A stretch of DNA of 64,000 nucleotides from Clostridia bacterium. Its GTDB lineage: Bacteria > Bacillota > Clostridia > Christensenellales > CAG-138. The notes beneath the pieces were generated by a model. The model ran no database searches. It saw nothing but the letters and a program-made list of their open reading frames with translations, and was not told the origin of the DNA. The stretch is taken from contig JAFQXA010000024.1 of the NCBI GenBank assembly GCA_017407205.1, forward strand, positions 1-64,000, written 5' to 3'. Each line of letters opens with the position of its first letter. Position 1 is the stretch's first letter. A program made the position numbers and the translations under genes. This document shows, in pieces, positions 8,235-19,100 of this stretch.

Positions 8235-9635
8235 TTACTGTTTATTAAGTTTTGCAATAAGCTCATATCGGCTGTGAACATCTGTTTTTCTGTATATATT
8301 CTTTGTATGGTCCTTTACCGTATATTCCGAAATGAACAAAAGCTTTGCTATGTCTGCATTGCTGTAACCTTCGCATATAAGGAGTGATATTTCCCTTTCC
8401 CTTTTTGTGAGAAGCGAAAGCACATCTTCCTTTTCAGGCAGTGTTATAACTTCCTCGCCCTCATCCTTAACTTCTGTCTCGGATTGAAGATTTTCAAGCT
8501 TGCGTGACATTGCATAAATAAGATATGGCTCTGCTGCCACGAATATAAAAGCAAGCACCGCAACTATCACAAGATACGAAAGGTTCATAAGCACAATGGA
8601 ATCGCGAAACGCCTCAACTATTACAGATTGAACTATAACCGCCAGCATGGCAAGTCCTATGAGGCAGGGCGCTATATATTTTGACGGATAGGATTCTGTA
8701 AGCAATACACCGAAAAGCGGAACGAGTGAACAGGCAGCCATACCTGCCCCCATGAGCACACATGCTACAATGCCAATCGATGGGACATACTCCGAAATCA
8801 ATAAGAGTATATACCCCAAAAGTGTGATACCGATCACAAACGGCATGATCGTAACAGGATGCTTGTTTGTAAGCCTGTATACTGTATATACAACAATTGC
8901 GCATACAGCACAGCCAATGTAAAAAGCAGAAACTCCGCTTTTGAACTGTGACGCTGCACTCGGTCCTATTACACCAAGAAGCGAAGCGAGGAACGATAAA
9001 AGGTACACACCTGCAAAAAACTTTTTGGGCAATATCATGCCGTCACTTTTCTTGACAAAGCGCGGTGCTGTCGAGCCGGGCATTTTGAAGAAAAACACCG
9101 CAACGAGCACAAGCATAACAAGCATAAATATACGGAACAGCGAAAACTCTATTTTTACTATGTCATTTTGTAAAAGTGCAATGGCAAAATATGCAAACGC
9201 ATACGCTGCAAAAAGGTATTTCGTGGCACTTTTTTCGGAAAAATAGTAGACAACGGTTGCCGTTTCAAAGCCTATCATGAAACAGCAGCAGAAACAGTTC
9301 ACATAAATCAACATTTCGAGTATGTCGGCAGATAACGGTAGGAACAAACCGACAGTGGTCAAAGCTGCGACTACTACGGAAACCCTTGAAAGTTTGATTA
9401 CAAGTGACGGTAAAAATACCATTGTCGCTATTGACAGGATATATGCAACTACTATCAAAGCTGTAATATTATCGGGCGATATGGGAAGCGGAGTTCTCCC
9501 ATCTATATTAAGTGCAGGGCCTACAAAATACACAAAACCCATCTGCCATATGCAGAACATCACAAAGCACAAGAGTTTCCACATTGGTAAATCTTTTTTT
9601 ATTTTTTGATTTTCAATCAAAGCCTGATTGTGCAC
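8235..9635 (-). CDS. LuxR-type transcriptional regulator with a large N-terminal membrane domain
   Basis: 466 residues. About 12 hydrophobic segments, MFS-like in spacing, fill residues 15-385. A short acidic linker leads to a C-terminal LuxR/GerE helix-turn-helix (about 400-466) with the usual LTKREREISLL, GYSNADIAKLLFISEYTVKDH and NIYRKTDVHSRYEL motifs. Such one-component membrane regulators are common in anaerobic Firmicutes and Actinobacteria; their ligands are mostly unknown. The start is GTG with AAGGAG nine to ten bases upstream. It is divergent from the lipoprotein gene at 9824, and an inverted repeat sits between both promoters, suggesting it controls itself and that operon. Confidence 0.88.
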   Translation of the reverse strand: MHNQALIENQKIKKDLPMWKLLCFVMFCIWQMGFVYFVGPALNIDGRTPLPISPDNITALIVVAYILSIATMVFLPSLVIKLSRVSVVVAALTTVGLFLPLSADILEMLIYVNCFCCCFMIGFETATVVYYFSEKSATKYLFAAYAFAYFAIALLQNDIVKIEFSLFRIFMLVMLVLVAVFFFKMPGSTAPRFVKKSDGMILPKKFFAGVYLLSFLASLLGVIGPSAASQFKSGVSAFYIGCAVCAIVVYTVYRLTNKHPVTIMPFVIGITLLGYILLLISEYVPSIGIVACVLMGAGMAACSLVPLFGVLLTESYPSKYIAPCLIGLAMLAVIVQSVIVEAFRDSIVLMNLSYLVIVAVLAFIFVAAEPYLIYAMSRKLENLQSETEVKDEGEEVITLPEKEDVLSLLTKREREISLLICEGYSNADIAKLLFISEYTVKDHTKNIYRKTDVHSRYELIAKLNKQ

Positions 9636-9676
9636 TAAACTTCACTCCTTTTTGCAAAAGCCCTCTGTTTTCCTTA

Positions 9677-9705
9677 ATTTTAATGCTCATCCCCCCAAAA
9701 ATCAA
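9677..9705 (-). promoter_or_regulatory. Promoter of the LuxR-type regulator gene
   Basis: On the minus strand TTGATT, a 17-base spacer containing a G6 run, and TAAAAT. The -35 box touches the left arm of the inverted repeat. Confidence 0.55.
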
Positions 9706-9744
9706 TATATATCCCCCAATACCCCCCCTTTGTGGGATATATAT
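9705..9744. promoter_or_regulatory. Inverted repeat, candidate operator for the divergent regulator/lipoprotein pair
   Basis: An 11-bp perfect inverted repeat, ATATATATCCC at 9705-9715 and GGGATATATAT at 9734-9744, is separated by an 18-base C-rich spacer. The left arm abuts the -35 box of the regulator gene. The right arm occupies the -35 position of the lipoprotein promoter. Binding by the LuxR-type protein is inferred. Confidence 0.5.
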
Positions 9745-9767
9745 AACAATGCTTTTTTATGTATAAT
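9739..9767 (+). promoter_or_regulatory. Likely activator-dependent promoter of the lipoprotein operon
   Basis: A perfect TATAAT at 9762-9767 has no recognisable -35 box at the expected place (9739-9744 reads TATATA, part of the inverted repeat), which suggests that it needs an activator. Confidence 0.45.
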
Positions 9768-9823
9768 CTATACGTAATTTTATAATTCGGGCACAGCTCG
9801 TTTAATGTTCAGGAGGAAACACA

Positions 9824-10243
9824 ATGAAAAAATTTTTGGCAGTTATTTTGGTACTCACAATGGCACTTTCGCTTATCGGCTGCGGTGGCGGCACAGCTTC
9901 TAAGAAGCAAGCAATCGTTGGTACATGGAAGGCTGTTGATACGGAAAACGAAACCGAGTATGGTCTCGGAATTGAATTCACAAAAGACGGCAAGCTCCGC
10001 TACGGGCTCACGGAAGATGTTTTAAACAACATCATTGAAAGCAACGGTTCTGAGGGTGATGTAGACGATGCTATGCAAGGGCTTGATATGCTCATGTCCA
10101 TAGAGTACAAAATCAAGAGCGATACGGAAATGGAAATAACAGCAAGTGCAATGTTCGGGCTTGCAAAGGAAACCACCACTGTAGAATATTCACTCAACGG
10201 TGATACACTCGTATTTGACGGTGCAACATTCACTCGTGTATAA
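9824..10243 (+). CDS. Small lipoprotein, lipocalin-like fold predicted
   Basis: 139 residues. A classic lipoprotein signal peptide ends in the lipobox LIGC with Cys20, followed by a Gly/Ser-rich tether. The mature part begins with VGTWKAVD and continues as alternating beta strands with GIEFTKDGKLRY and YSLNGDTLVFDG, the pattern of small extracellular lipocalin-like or DUF5640-type proteins. The function is unknown. The ribosome binding site is AGGAGG. It is divergent from the membrane-bound LuxR regulator and 38 bases before the next gene, so it is likely part of the regulator's target operon. Confidence 0.85.
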   Translation: MKKFLAVILVLTMALSLIGCGGGTASKKQAIVGTWKAVDTENETEYGLGIEFTKDGKLRYGLTEDVLNNIIESNGSEGDVDDAMQGLDMLMSIEYKIKSDTEMEITASAMFGLAKETTTVEYSLNGDTLVFDGATFTRV

Positions 10244-10281
10244 TAGTATAGAATAAGAACACTTTAAAGGAGAGATTTAAC

Positions 10282-10674
10282 ATGGAAAACAAATTTGAAC
10301 AGCTTAACAACACACCCGACACAACTGCTGAGTTTTCAAGCGAAGATATTCAGCAGAACAAGGTAATGGCAATACTTGCTTACTTTGGTCTTTTGGTACT
10401 CGTTCCCATATTCGGTGCAAAAGACAGTAAGTTTGCACGCTATCACGCAAATCAAGGCTTGGTTCTTTTCCTTGCAGCAATAGCTTATTCAATAGCAACA
10501 AGCATATTAACTTCAATCCTTATTGCAATATCATGGCGACTTGCTTTTTTGTCAACAATATTCAGCCTTGTTTCCATTGCCTTCTTGGTTCTTATGGTAC
10601 TTGGCATTATCAACGCAGCAAACGGCAAAGCAAAAGAATTGCCCATAATCGGCAAATTCAAGCTTTTGAAATAA
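10282..10674 (+). CDS. Small membrane protein, DUF4870/Tic20-like
   Basis: 130 residues. A hydrophilic N-terminus (about 25 residues) is followed by four hydrophobic segments. FARYHANQGLVLF and GIINAANGKAKELPIIGKFKLL match the DUF4870/Tic20-like family of small membrane proteins of unknown role. AAAGGAGAG lies upstream of the ATG. It follows the lipoprotein gene closely and ends just before a strong terminator, so the two genes probably form one transcript. Confidence 0.85.
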   Translation: MENKFEQLNNTPDTTAEFSSEDIQQNKVMAILAYFGLLVLVPIFGAKDSKFARYHANQGLVLFLAAIAYSIATSILTSILIAISWRLAFLSTIFSLVSIAFLVLMVLGIINAANGKAKELPIIGKFKLLK

Positions 10675-10688
10675 AGCTTAACACATTC

Positions 10689-10723
10689 AAAAACGGCAAG
10701 GATTTTGCATCCTTGCCGTTTTT
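10689..10723. terminator. Strong bidirectional terminator
   Basis: A 15-bp perfect stem (AAAAACGGCAAGGAT and its complement) with a TTTGC loop is followed by T residues on both strands. It serves the DUF4870-like gene and the convergent pckA. Confidence 0.9.
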
Positions 10724-10751
10724 TTAGTTGTTTTAATTGTTGGTATACTGA

Positions 10752-12356
10752 TTAAAGTTCGGGACCTGCTTTTACCAATGCCTTACCTGCATCATTGCCT
10801 GTGTACTTTACAAAGTTCTTTACGAAACGGCTTGCAAGGTCTTTTGCCTTTTCATCCCATGTTGCTGCATCTGCATAAGTATCACGAGGATCAAGAATTG
10901 CAGGATCAACGCCGGGAAGTGCAGTAGGAACAGAAAGGTTGAAATACGGAATCGTCTTAGTTTCAGCCTTCAAGATAGAACCATCGAGGATAGCATCGAT
11001 AATACCGCGTGTATCCTTAATGGAGATACGCTTGCCTGTGCCGTTCCAGCCTGTGTTTACGAGGTAAGCCTTAGCGCCGCTCTTTTCCATCTTCTTAACG
11101 AGTTCTTCAGCATACTTTGTGGGGTGAAGCTCCAAGAAAGCCTGACCGAAGCAAGCTGAGAATGTCGGCGTAGGCTCAGTAATTCCACGTTCTGTACCTG
11201 CAAGCTTGGATGTGAAGCCGGAGAGGAAGTAGTACTGTGCCTGCTCTGCGGTAAGAATTGAAACGGGAGGAAGAACGCCGAAAGCATCTGCGGACAAGAA
11301 GATAACGTTCTTTGCATCCGGTGCTGCTGAAACAGGGCGAACAATCTTCTCAATATGATTAATGGGATAAGAAACACGTGTGTTCTCTGTTACTGAAGCA
11401 TCAGCGAAATCACAAACACCGTTTTCGTCAACAGTTACGTTTTCAAGAAGAGCGTTTTTGCGAATAGCGGCATAGATATCGGGTTCAGATTCTTTGTCAA
11501 GGTTGATAACCTTAGCATAGCAACCACCCTCAAAGTTAAATACGCCTTTATCATCCCAACCATGTTCATCGTCACCGATGAGCAAGCGCTTGGGGTCAGT
11601 TGAAAGTGTAGTTTTGCCTGTGCCGGAAAGACCGAAGAACAATGCTGTGTTTTCCCCATTCATGTCCGTGTTTGCGGAGCAGTGCATGGAAGCCATACCT
11701 GCAAGGGGCAAATAGTAGTTCATCATAGAGAACATACCCTTCTTCATTTCACCGCCGTACCAGGTGTTCAAGATAACCTGCTCACGTGATGTGATGTTGA
11801 AAACAGAAGCTGTTTCGCTGTTAAGGCCGAGTTCCTTAAAGTTTTCTACCTTTGCCTTTGAAGCATTGTAGCAAACGAAATCAGGCTTAAATGTTTCAAG
11901 CTCTTCAGCTGTGGGGTTGATGAACATATTCTTTACAAAGTGTGCCTGCCATGCAACTTCCATGATGAAGCGGATGGACATTCTTGAGTCAACGTTAGCA
12001 CCGCAGAATACGTCAACAACATACAATTTCTTGTCGGAAAGCTGTTTTACAGCGATATCCTTCAATGCGTTCCATGTTTCTTCACTGCAGGGATGGTTAT
12101 CGTTTTTGAACTCATCCGATGTCCACCAAACCGTGTTCTTTGAATTTTCGTCCATAACGATGAACTTGTCTTTAGGTGAACGGCCTGTGTAGATACCTGT
12201 CATTACGTTAACAGCGCCAAGCTCTGTTAACTGACCTTTTTCAAAGCCTTCAAGTGAAGGATCTGTTTCTGCAACAAAAAGTTCTTCGTAAGAAGGATTG
12301 TAAACGATTTCTTTTGTGCCGGTAATACCATACTTAGTTAAATCAACGTTCTTCAT
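10752..12356 (-). CDS. pckA: Phosphoenolpyruvate carboxykinase (ATP)
   Basis: A 534-residue enzyme interconverting oxaloacetate + ATP and PEP + CO2 + ADP. Signature motifs: GRSPKDKF near residue 59, the kinase-1a P-loop [11 protein letters not shown] near 238-248, and the DDEHGW metal-binding segment shortly after. The length is normal for the ATP type. AGGAG lies upstream of the start. It lies 29 bases downstream of an AspT/SucE-type carboxylate transporter and is probably co-transcribed with it. In anaerobes that ferment to succinate, the enzyme often runs in the carboxylating direction; the pairing here fits that but does not prove it. Confidence 0.97.
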   Translation of the reverse strand: MKNVDLTKYGITGTKEIVYNPSYEELFVAETDPSLEGFEKGQLTELGAVNVMTGIYTGRSPKDKFIVMDENSKNTVWWTSDEFKNDNHPCSEETWNALKDIAVKQLSDKKLYVVDVFCGANVDSRMSIRFIMEVAWQAHFVKNMFINPTAEELETFKPDFVCYNASKAKVENFKELGLNSETASVFNITSREQVILNTWYGGEMKKGMFSMMNYYLPLAGMASMHCSANTDMNGENTALFFGLSGTGKTTLSTDPKRLLIGDDEHGWDDKGVFNFEGGCYAKVINLDKESEPDIYAAIRKNALLENVTVDENGVCDFADASVTENTRVSYPINHIEKIVRPVSAAPDAKNVIFLSADAFGVLPPVSILTAEQAQYYFLSGFTSKLAGTERGITEPTPTFSACFGQAFLELHPTKYAEELVKKMEKSGAKAYLVNTGWNGTGKRISIKDTRGIIDAILDGSILKAETKTIPYFNLSVPTALPGVDPAILDPRDTYADAATWDEKAKDLASRFVKNFVKYTGNDAGKALVKAGPEL

Positions 12357-12385
12357 AAATAGCTCCTTTTTTATTTAATTAAAAC

Positions 12386-13648
12386 TTAAAACAAAATAAT
12401 CAAGAATTGGGATATCAAAACGACAGCAATAAGTGCAATGGGATATGTAGCCGCATAAGCTGCTGCAACATCCTCAGTACCGGAAACTCCAATCAGTGTG
12501 CCCAAAGCCGGAGTACTGGTCATGCCTCCGGTAAGCGAGCCTAAACTGTTAAGCAAACTTAATTTTAAAACGTATTTTGCGAACAAGAAGCCCACTATCA
12601 TAGGCACAATCGTCATCACGATACCGTAAACAAAATACATCGGATCAAAGTTTGCAACAAATTCTGCACCGCCGGGAATACCTGCACCAACAAGGAATAA
12701 CACCAAGCCCAATTCTCTAAACAGTTTCAAGGTGCTCTGTGCAGGCATAATACCGATTTTGCCAATTCTGCCAAAATGACCTAAAATAAGACTCATCAAC
12801 AAACAGCCGCCCGTTGTCGTGAGCGAGAAGCAAGTTCCCGAAAGACCGGCAGCGGTAAGAGGTATCTTAATCTGACCAATTAACGTTCCCAAGATTGCTG
12901 CCAAAGAGAAGCCTGCTACGCCCATATGGTCGATTTCAAACAGTTTGAGAACGGATTTTTTATCTTCCTTCTCGGATTTGATAACCAACTTTGCACGCTC
13001 CTCATCCATGTTGGCTTTTGCCAATTTAGGAACAATCTGCACAAACAAAACCACACCGATAACACCGAAAATATAAGCGATACCATGACCTACGGAAACA
13101 AGGCCTGTAAACTCTTCCGCTACGGTTGCCTTTGCTGCTGAAAAAGCAGGCGTGGATGTGAGTGAACCCGAAAGCAAACCAACAATCATTGCTACAAAGC
13201 CGTCTTGCTCGGTAATGGTAGCGCCGTAGCCGAAAATTTCACCGGCATAAATGCAAGCTGCCGCGGAAAGGCCACCCGCCAAAATTATCACAAGACCTAA
13301 CAATACATATGACTTGAAATTCTTCTTGAAATTGCCGAAAAACTTCGGTCCTGCAATGTAACCGACCGAGGTTACAAAAAGAACAAGACCAAGACTCTCG
13401 ATAATTGTAAAACCTGATGAGAAGTCATACGGTTTGGCTGAAGCATCAAACAGCAATTGCCCCTGTGCATCTACACCAAAGAATAAAGCACCGGCAACGA
13501 GAGCAATGATAAACACACCAGCGTCACCGAGAGAAACGCCCTTAATGGTAATTCTGCCAAGAGCATAACCTAAGAGAAGAACAGCGAACACAACAAACAA
13601 AAGTGTGTATGTGTTACTGATGGAAATTACTCCGTTGAAAAATTGCAA
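12386..13648 (-). CDS. AspT/YidE/YbjL-family carboxylate antiporter or exporter
   Basis: About 420 residues, highly hydrophobic, with the internally duplicated AspT architecture: two five- to six-helix halves, each with a GS/GG-x-TSTPA motif (GSLTSTPAFSAA and GGMTSTPALGTLI), separated by a cytoplasmic loop rich in charged residues (about 215-245). The family includes aspartate:alanine exchangers and the succinate exporter SucE1 of Corynebacterium. The open frame extends to 13726 but has no ribosome binding site there. A TTG at 13648 follows AAGGAGG by eight bases and starts cleanly before the first helix. It is first in an operon with pckA. Confidence 0.88.
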   Translation of the reverse strand: MQFFNGVISISNTYTLLFVVFAVLLLGYALGRITIKGVSLGDAGVFIIALVAGALFFGVDAQGQLLFDASAKPYDFSSGFTIIESLGLVLFVTSVGYIAGPKFFGNFKKNFKSYVLLGLVIILAGGLSAAACIYAGEIFGYGATITEQDGFVAMIVGLLSGSLTSTPAFSAAKATVAEEFTGLVSVGHGIAYIFGVIGVVLFVQIVPKLAKANMDEERAKLVIKSEKEDKKSVLKLFEIDHMGVAGFSLAAILGTLIGQIKIPLTAAGLSGTCFSLTTTGGCLLMSLILGHFGRIGKIGIMPAQSTLKLFRELGLVLFLVGAGIPGGAEFVANFDPMYFVYGIVMTIVPMIVGFLFAKYVLKLSLLNSLGSLTGGMTSTPALGTLIGVSGTEDVAAAYAATYPIALIAVVLISQFLIILF

Positions 13649-13752
13649 GTTGTATTCCTCCTTGAAAAATCTTTTGCTTGGTAGCAAACACGAAAACATT
13701 TGGAACAACACTGCCATAACAGGCAATTGCCCCCAATATCCTACGTTTTAGT

Positions 13753-13781
13753 ATTGTAATATAATTTGTCAATAAAATCAA
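13753..13781 (-). promoter_or_regulatory. Promoter of the transporter-pckA operon
   Basis: On the minus strand TTGATT, a 17-base spacer and TACAAT, giving an untranslated leader of about 100 bases in which I see no recognised riboswitch. Confidence 0.65.
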
Positions 13782-13874
13782 TAGCTTCGGCATTGGTTTT
13801 AGAAGCCCTTGCAATCAAACTTTATATGTCAAAACAAGCTGTTCTAAGTTTCTGTAATAACTGCACGTACATAC

Positions 13875-13911
13875 AAAAAATGTCGGGAAGAAGTTCTTTC
13901 CGACATTTTTT
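13875..13911 (-). terminator. Terminator of the purine operon (after guaB)
   Basis: An AAAAAATGTCGG...CCGACATTTTTT stem of about 17 bp with one G-T pair lies 13 bases beyond the guaB stop. It has a T6 run in the direction of guaB transcription. Confidence 0.85.
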
Positions 13912-13923
13912 ATTCCTGTAATA

Positions 13924-15435
13924 TTATCCGCGTGACTGTACTGCTGTTTTATCCTTGAGCAATACATCGTGAGCGCCGCCCTCTACGATACTTACGGATG
14001 AAACGAGAGTGAGCTTTGCCTTATCTCTCAATTCTTCAATCGTAAGTGCACCGCAGTTGCACATTGTTGAGCGAACCTTACTGAGTGTTACGCCGAGGTT
14101 ATCATGCAATGAGCCTGCATAGGGAACGTATGAGTCAACGCCTTCTTCAAATGAAAGCTTCTGTGCACCGCCCATGTCGTATCTCTGCCAGTTGCGTGCT
14201 CTTGCGCTACCCTCGCCCCAATACTCTTTCATGTAGCTGCCGCCAACCAAAACCTTGTTTGTCGGGCTTTCATCAAATCGAGCAAAGTATCTGCCGAGCA
14301 TACAGAAGTCACTGCCCATTGCCAAAGCGAGCGTGATATGGTAATCGTGAACAATACCGCCGTCTGCACAGATGGGAACATAGTAACCTGTTTCCTCGAA
14401 GTATTCGTCACGAGCCTTTGCAACTTCGATAACAGCAGTTGCCTGACCTCTGCCTATACCCTTTGTTTCACGGGTTATGCAGATTGAGCCGCCGCCGATA
14501 CCGACCTTGATAAAGTCAGCGCCTGCTTCTGCCAAAAAGCGGAAACCGTCACGGTCTACAACATTGCCTGCGCCAATCTTTACGCTGTCGCCATATGTCT
14601 TTCTTACAAAGTCGATTGTACGCTTCTGCCACTCTGTATAGCCCTCTGATGAGTCTATGCAAACAACGTCAACACCTGCTTCAACAAGTGCGGGAATTCT
14701 TTCCTCATAGTCACGTGTATTGATACCTGCACCGACTACAAAACGCTTGCTTGAATCAAGCAGCTCAAGGGGATTTTCCTTGTGTGAATCGTAGTCCTTT
14801 CTGAATACGAAGGATACGAGCCTGCCTTCATCATCGAGTATGGGAAGCGAATTGAGCTTGTGGTCCCAGATGATATTGTTGGCTTCTTTCAAGGAAGTGC
14901 CTTCACGTGCAAATATAATCTTTTCAAGCGGAGTCATGAACTCACTTACTTTTGTATTCTTCTCCATACGGCTTATGCGGTAATCCCTGCTTGTTATAAT
15001 ACCAAGGAGCTTGCCGTTTGATGTGCCGTCCTCTGTTACTGCAACGGTGGAGTGCCCCGTCTTTTCCTTTAAGAAAATAATGTCAGAAAGCGTTGCATCG
15101 GGTGAAACATTTGAATCGCTCGGTACAAAGCCTGCTTTATAGGACTTTACTCTCCTTACCATATCTGCCTGGTCCTGAATGCTCTGTGAGCCGTAGATAA
15201 AGGATATACCACCCTCTTTTGCAAGCGCAACAGCCATCTTATCGTCGGAAACGGACTGCATTATAGCACTTACCAAGGGAACATTGAGAGAAATTTTTGA
15301 TTCTTCACCCTTTTTGAACTTAACGAGCGGAGTCTTTAAAGAGACGTTGCTCGGTATACATTCTGCTGATGAATAACCGGGAACAAGCAAATATTCGCTA
15401 AAGGTATGGGAAGCTTCTTCATAAAAATAAGCCAT
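13924..15435 (-). CDS. guaB: IMP dehydrogenase, Tritrichomonas-like subtype
   Basis: A 503-residue enzyme oxidising IMP to XMP with NAD+, the committed step to GMP. It has a TIM barrel interrupted by two CBS domains (about residues 105-225). The catalytic loop reads [11 protein letters not shown] with the nucleophile at Cys319, and the mobile flap has RARNWQRYD with Arg418-Tyr419. Common bacterial enzymes have GxGPGSICTTR. From memory, this variant, the 503-residue length and these residue numbers match the enzyme of the protist Tritrichomonas foetus, thought to be of bacterial origin. GGAGGG lies upstream. It is last in the purine operon, before a terminator. Confidence 0.96.
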   Translation of the reverse strand: MAYFYEEASHTFSEYLLVPGYSSAECIPSNVSLKTPLVKFKKGEESKISLNVPLVSAIMQSVSDDKMAVALAKEGGISFIYGSQSIQDQADMVRRVKSYKAGFVPSDSNVSPDATLSDIIFLKEKTGHSTVAVTEDGTSNGKLLGIITSRDYRISRMEKNTKVSEFMTPLEKIIFAREGTSLKEANNIIWDHKLNSLPILDDEGRLVSFVFRKDYDSHKENPLELLDSSKRFVVGAGINTRDYEERIPALVEAGVDVVCIDSSEGYTEWQKRTIDFVRKTYGDSVKIGAGNVVDRDGFRFLAEAGADFIKVGIGGGSICITRETKGIGRGQATAVIEVAKARDEYFEETGYYVPICADGGIVHDYHITLALAMGSDFCMLGRYFARFDESPTNKVLVGGSYMKEYWGEGSARARNWQRYDMGGAQKLSFEEGVDSYVPYAGSLHDNLGVTLSKVRSTMCNCGALTIEELRDKAKLTLVSSVSIVEGGAHDVLLKDKTAVQSRG

Positions 15436-15457
15436 TTTATTTCCCTCCGTTTTATAA

Positions 15458-16135
15458 TTATGAAAGCATCATCTTTGTGAGCGTTACGGGCTCTACATAC
15501 TCTCCATCCTTATATACACGCATATTGCCTGATGCAATTTCGTCAATGAGGATAACTTTTCCATTATTTACGCCAAACTCAAACTTAATGTCATAAAGGT
15601 CGAGGTCTTTTTCCTTGAGCTTATCTGCAACAACCTTTGTAATCTTCTGTGTGAGTTCCTTCGTTGCCTGATACTGTGCGCTGTCCATTACTCCCAATGC
15701 TTCAAGTGCATCAGCAGTTACCAAGGGATCACCGCGGTTATCGTCTTTGAAAGTCATTTCAACATATGCAGGAAGGTCTGCACCTTCTTCTATATAATCG
15801 CCGTAGCGACGGAAGAAGCTGCCAACTGCCTTGTAACGGCAGATAACCTCAAGGCCCTTACCGAAAGGCTTTGCCGGAAGAACTTCCATTGTTGCATCTT
15901 CAACATTTGCACTTACATAGTGAGTTGCGATGCCCTGCTTTTTAAGCTCGGCAAAGAAAAGGATTGACATACGCAAGTTTTCTCTGCCGATACCCTCAAT
16001 CTGCAAGCCTACTGTGTTTGCACCGGGATCGAAAACACCGTCTGCTCCTGTGCAGTCATCCTTGAACTTGAGAAGGTAATTACCGTTATCAAGTGCGAAT
16101 ACGTCCTTAGTTTTTCCTTTGTATACTTCTTTCAT
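15458..16135 (-). CDS. purC: SAICAR synthetase
   Basis: A 225-residue enzyme joining aspartate to CAIR with ATP. Motifs: YKGKTKDVF at the N-terminus, [16 protein letters not shown], and the C-terminal [19 protein letters not shown] segment. A strong GGAGG lies upstream. It follows purL by 27 bases and precedes guaB by 22. PurB, the next enzyme, is not encoded in this window. Confidence 0.97.
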   Translation of the reverse strand: MKEVYKGKTKDVFALDNGNYLLKFKDDCTGADGVFDPGANTVGLQIEGIGRENLRMSILFFAELKKQGIATHYVSANVEDATMEVLPAKPFGKGLEVICRYKAVGSFFRRYGDYIEEGADLPAYVEMTFKDDNRGDPLVTADALEALGVMDSAQYQATKELTQKITKVVADKLKEKDLDLYDIKFEFGVNNGKVILIDEIASGNMRVYKDGEYVEPVTLTKMMLS

Positions 16136-16162
16136 TTTAACTTCCTCCTTGAAAAATTTATA

Positions 16163-19100
16163 TCACTTGAAATACTTTACGGCAGACTCGAACATATTGA
16201 TGAAGTAGTTGCCTTCTACATTCTTGTAAAGGTTTTCGCCTACACGCTCAGCATGTCCCATCTTACCGAAGACTCTGCCGTCAGGTGAAGTAATACCTTC
16301 AACCGCAGCTATTGAACCGTTGGGATTATATGCAATGTCATATGTGGGATTACCGTTCAAGTCACAGTACTGTGTAGCAACCTGACCGTTTTCAAAAAGC
16401 TTCTTCAAAAGCTCTTCGTCGCATATGAATCTGCCCTCACCATGTGAAATGGGCACATTGTAAACCTCGCCCGGCTTTGTATTATAAAGCCAAGGTGATT
16501 TGTTTGAAACAACACGTGTTCTTACAATGCGTGACTGGTGTCTGCCGATTACATTGTAAGTAAGAGTCGGGCATGAAACATCCGTTTCTCTTATTTCGCC
16601 GTACGGTACAAGACCTAATTTAATAAGTGCCTGGAAGCCGTTACATACACCGCACATCAAACCATCACGCTTCTTCAGGAGTTCATGCGTAGCTTCTGTT
16701 ATTGCAGGATTTCTGAAGAATGCAGTTATGAACTTACCGCTTCCGTCAGGCTCGTCACCGCCTGAGAAACCGCCGGGAACAAATATCATCTGCGAACGCT
16801 TTATAAGGTCTGCAAACGCTTCGACGGACTGTGCAACATCTTCCGCACCAAGGTTCTTGATTACAAGAATTTCCGCCTCACCGCCTGCACGTTCGATTGC
16901 TTTCTTACTGTCATACTCACAGTTTGTGCCGGGGAATACAGGGATTGCAACCTTGGGCTTACCTGTGATTATGTTTGCTGCCTTCTTAAACTCTGTATTC
17001 TCATAGAGCTTTGTTTCGATTGCCTTGTCATCCATCTTGATGTTGCACGAGAATACGCTTTCAAGCTTATCTTCATAAAGTGAGCAGATTTCTTCAAGGT
17101 TTACTTTTTCATTCTTATATGTAAGTGTTCTTTCTTCTGTTACATAGCCAAGCTTAACACCGCCCGTACATTTTGCACAAAGACCTTCTTTAAGTTCAAG
17201 CACGAATGAGCCGTAATTGTAACCGAAAATATCGTCCTCGCTGATTTCGCTCTTGAAGTCAAATCCAAAGCCGTTGCCCATGCACATCTTCATGACAGCT
17301 TCTGCAACACCGCCATATGTTACCGTATATGCACTCACTACGCTGCCGCTTTCGATAAGCTCATGAACCTTTTCATAAACTTCATTGAGGCTTTCTGTTT
17401 CGGGTATACCGTTTTTGCCGTATTCGGGCTTTAAGAGAACGACTTTTCCGCCTGCTCTCTTGAACTCGGGCGAGATTATCTTATTCGTATCACCCATCGT
17501 AATTGCAAATGATACGAGTGTGGGCGGAACATCGAGCTTTTCAAAAGAACCGCTCATTGAGTCCTTACCGCCTATTGCAGCTTTTTTAAGTGCAAGCTGG
17601 GCAGAAAGTGCGCCGAGTAGTGCCGAGAAGGGCTTGCCCCAACGTGTGGGTTCCTGCAAAGGCTTTTCAAAATATTCCTGGAATGTCAAATAGCAATCAT
17701 CAAGGGGAGCACCGGATGCCACGAGCTTTGATACAGATTCGATAACTGCAAGGTATGCAGATGTATACGGATCACGCTCTGCAATATAGGGATTGTAGCC
17801 CCATGACATAACCGAGCAGGAAGTTGTGTCGCCCTCCAATACGGGCAGCTTTGCTGCCATAACCTGTGTGGGAGTAAGCTGGTACTTACCGCCAAAGGGC
17901 ATCAATACAGAGCCTGCACCGATTGTTGAGTCAAAACGCTCTGACAAACCGCGTTTTGAACATACATTGAGGTCATCTGCCAAAGCTTCAAACTTTTCTT
18001 TGAAAGTAGCACCTTTGACTTCTTTCTTGATTTCCTCTGCCTTGCCTGCTTTTACGCTTATGTGCTTTTCAGCACCGTTTGAGTTTAAGAACTCTCTTGA
18101 TATATCAACTATACGCTTGCCGTTCCAATCCATGACAAGACGAGGTTCTTCCGTTACCTGTGCAACGACCGTTGCTTCAAGGTTTTCACTCTTTGCAAGT
18201 TCAAAGAAGCGTTCTACATCTTCTTTTGCAACTACAACAGCCATTCTTTCCTGGGATTCACTAATTGCAAGCTCCGTTCCGTCAAGACCGTCATACTTCT
18301 TGGGAACTGCATTGAGGTTTATCTTCAAACCGTCAGCAAGCTCACCTATCGCAACCGAAACGCCACCTGCACCAAAGTCGTTACAACGCTTGATAAGGCG
18401 TGCAGCTTCCTTGTTGCGGAACAAGCGCTGGAGCTTTCTTTCCTCGGGTGCATTACCCTTTTGAACTTCTGCGCCGCAGCTTGTAAGCGAGCTTACATCG
18501 TGGGATTTACTTGAGCCTGTTGCACCACCGCAACCGTCACGGCCTGTTCTGCCGCCCAAGAGTATTACTATATCGCCATCAATGGGGCGTTCTCTGCGTA
18601 CATTCTCCTGGGGAGCTGCGCCGACTACCGCACCTATCTCCATACGCTTTGCGGCATAGCCTTCGTGGTAAAGCTCATCTACCATACCTGTCGCAAGACC
18701 AATCTGGTTGCCGTATGAGCTGTAGCCCTGTGCCGCTGCCGTTACTATCTTGCGCTGGGGAAGCTTGCCCGGGATTGTTTCGCTTGCCTTTTTAAGCGGA
18801 TTTGCAGCACCTGTTACACGCATTGCCTGATATACATATGCTCTTCCCGACAAGGGATCGCGGATTGCACCGCCAATGCAGGTAGCCGCACCGCCAAAGG
18901 GCTCTATTTCCGTGGGATGGTTATGCGTTTCGTTCTTGAAAAGCAAGAGCCAATCCTCTGTGTTTCCGTTTACGTTTGCCTTGATTTTTACTGTGCAGGC
19001 ATTGATTTCTTCGGACTCATCAACATTTTTAAGGTCGCCCGTGTGTTTTAAATATCTGCCTGCTATAGTGCCTATATCCATAAGGTTTATTGGCTTTGTT

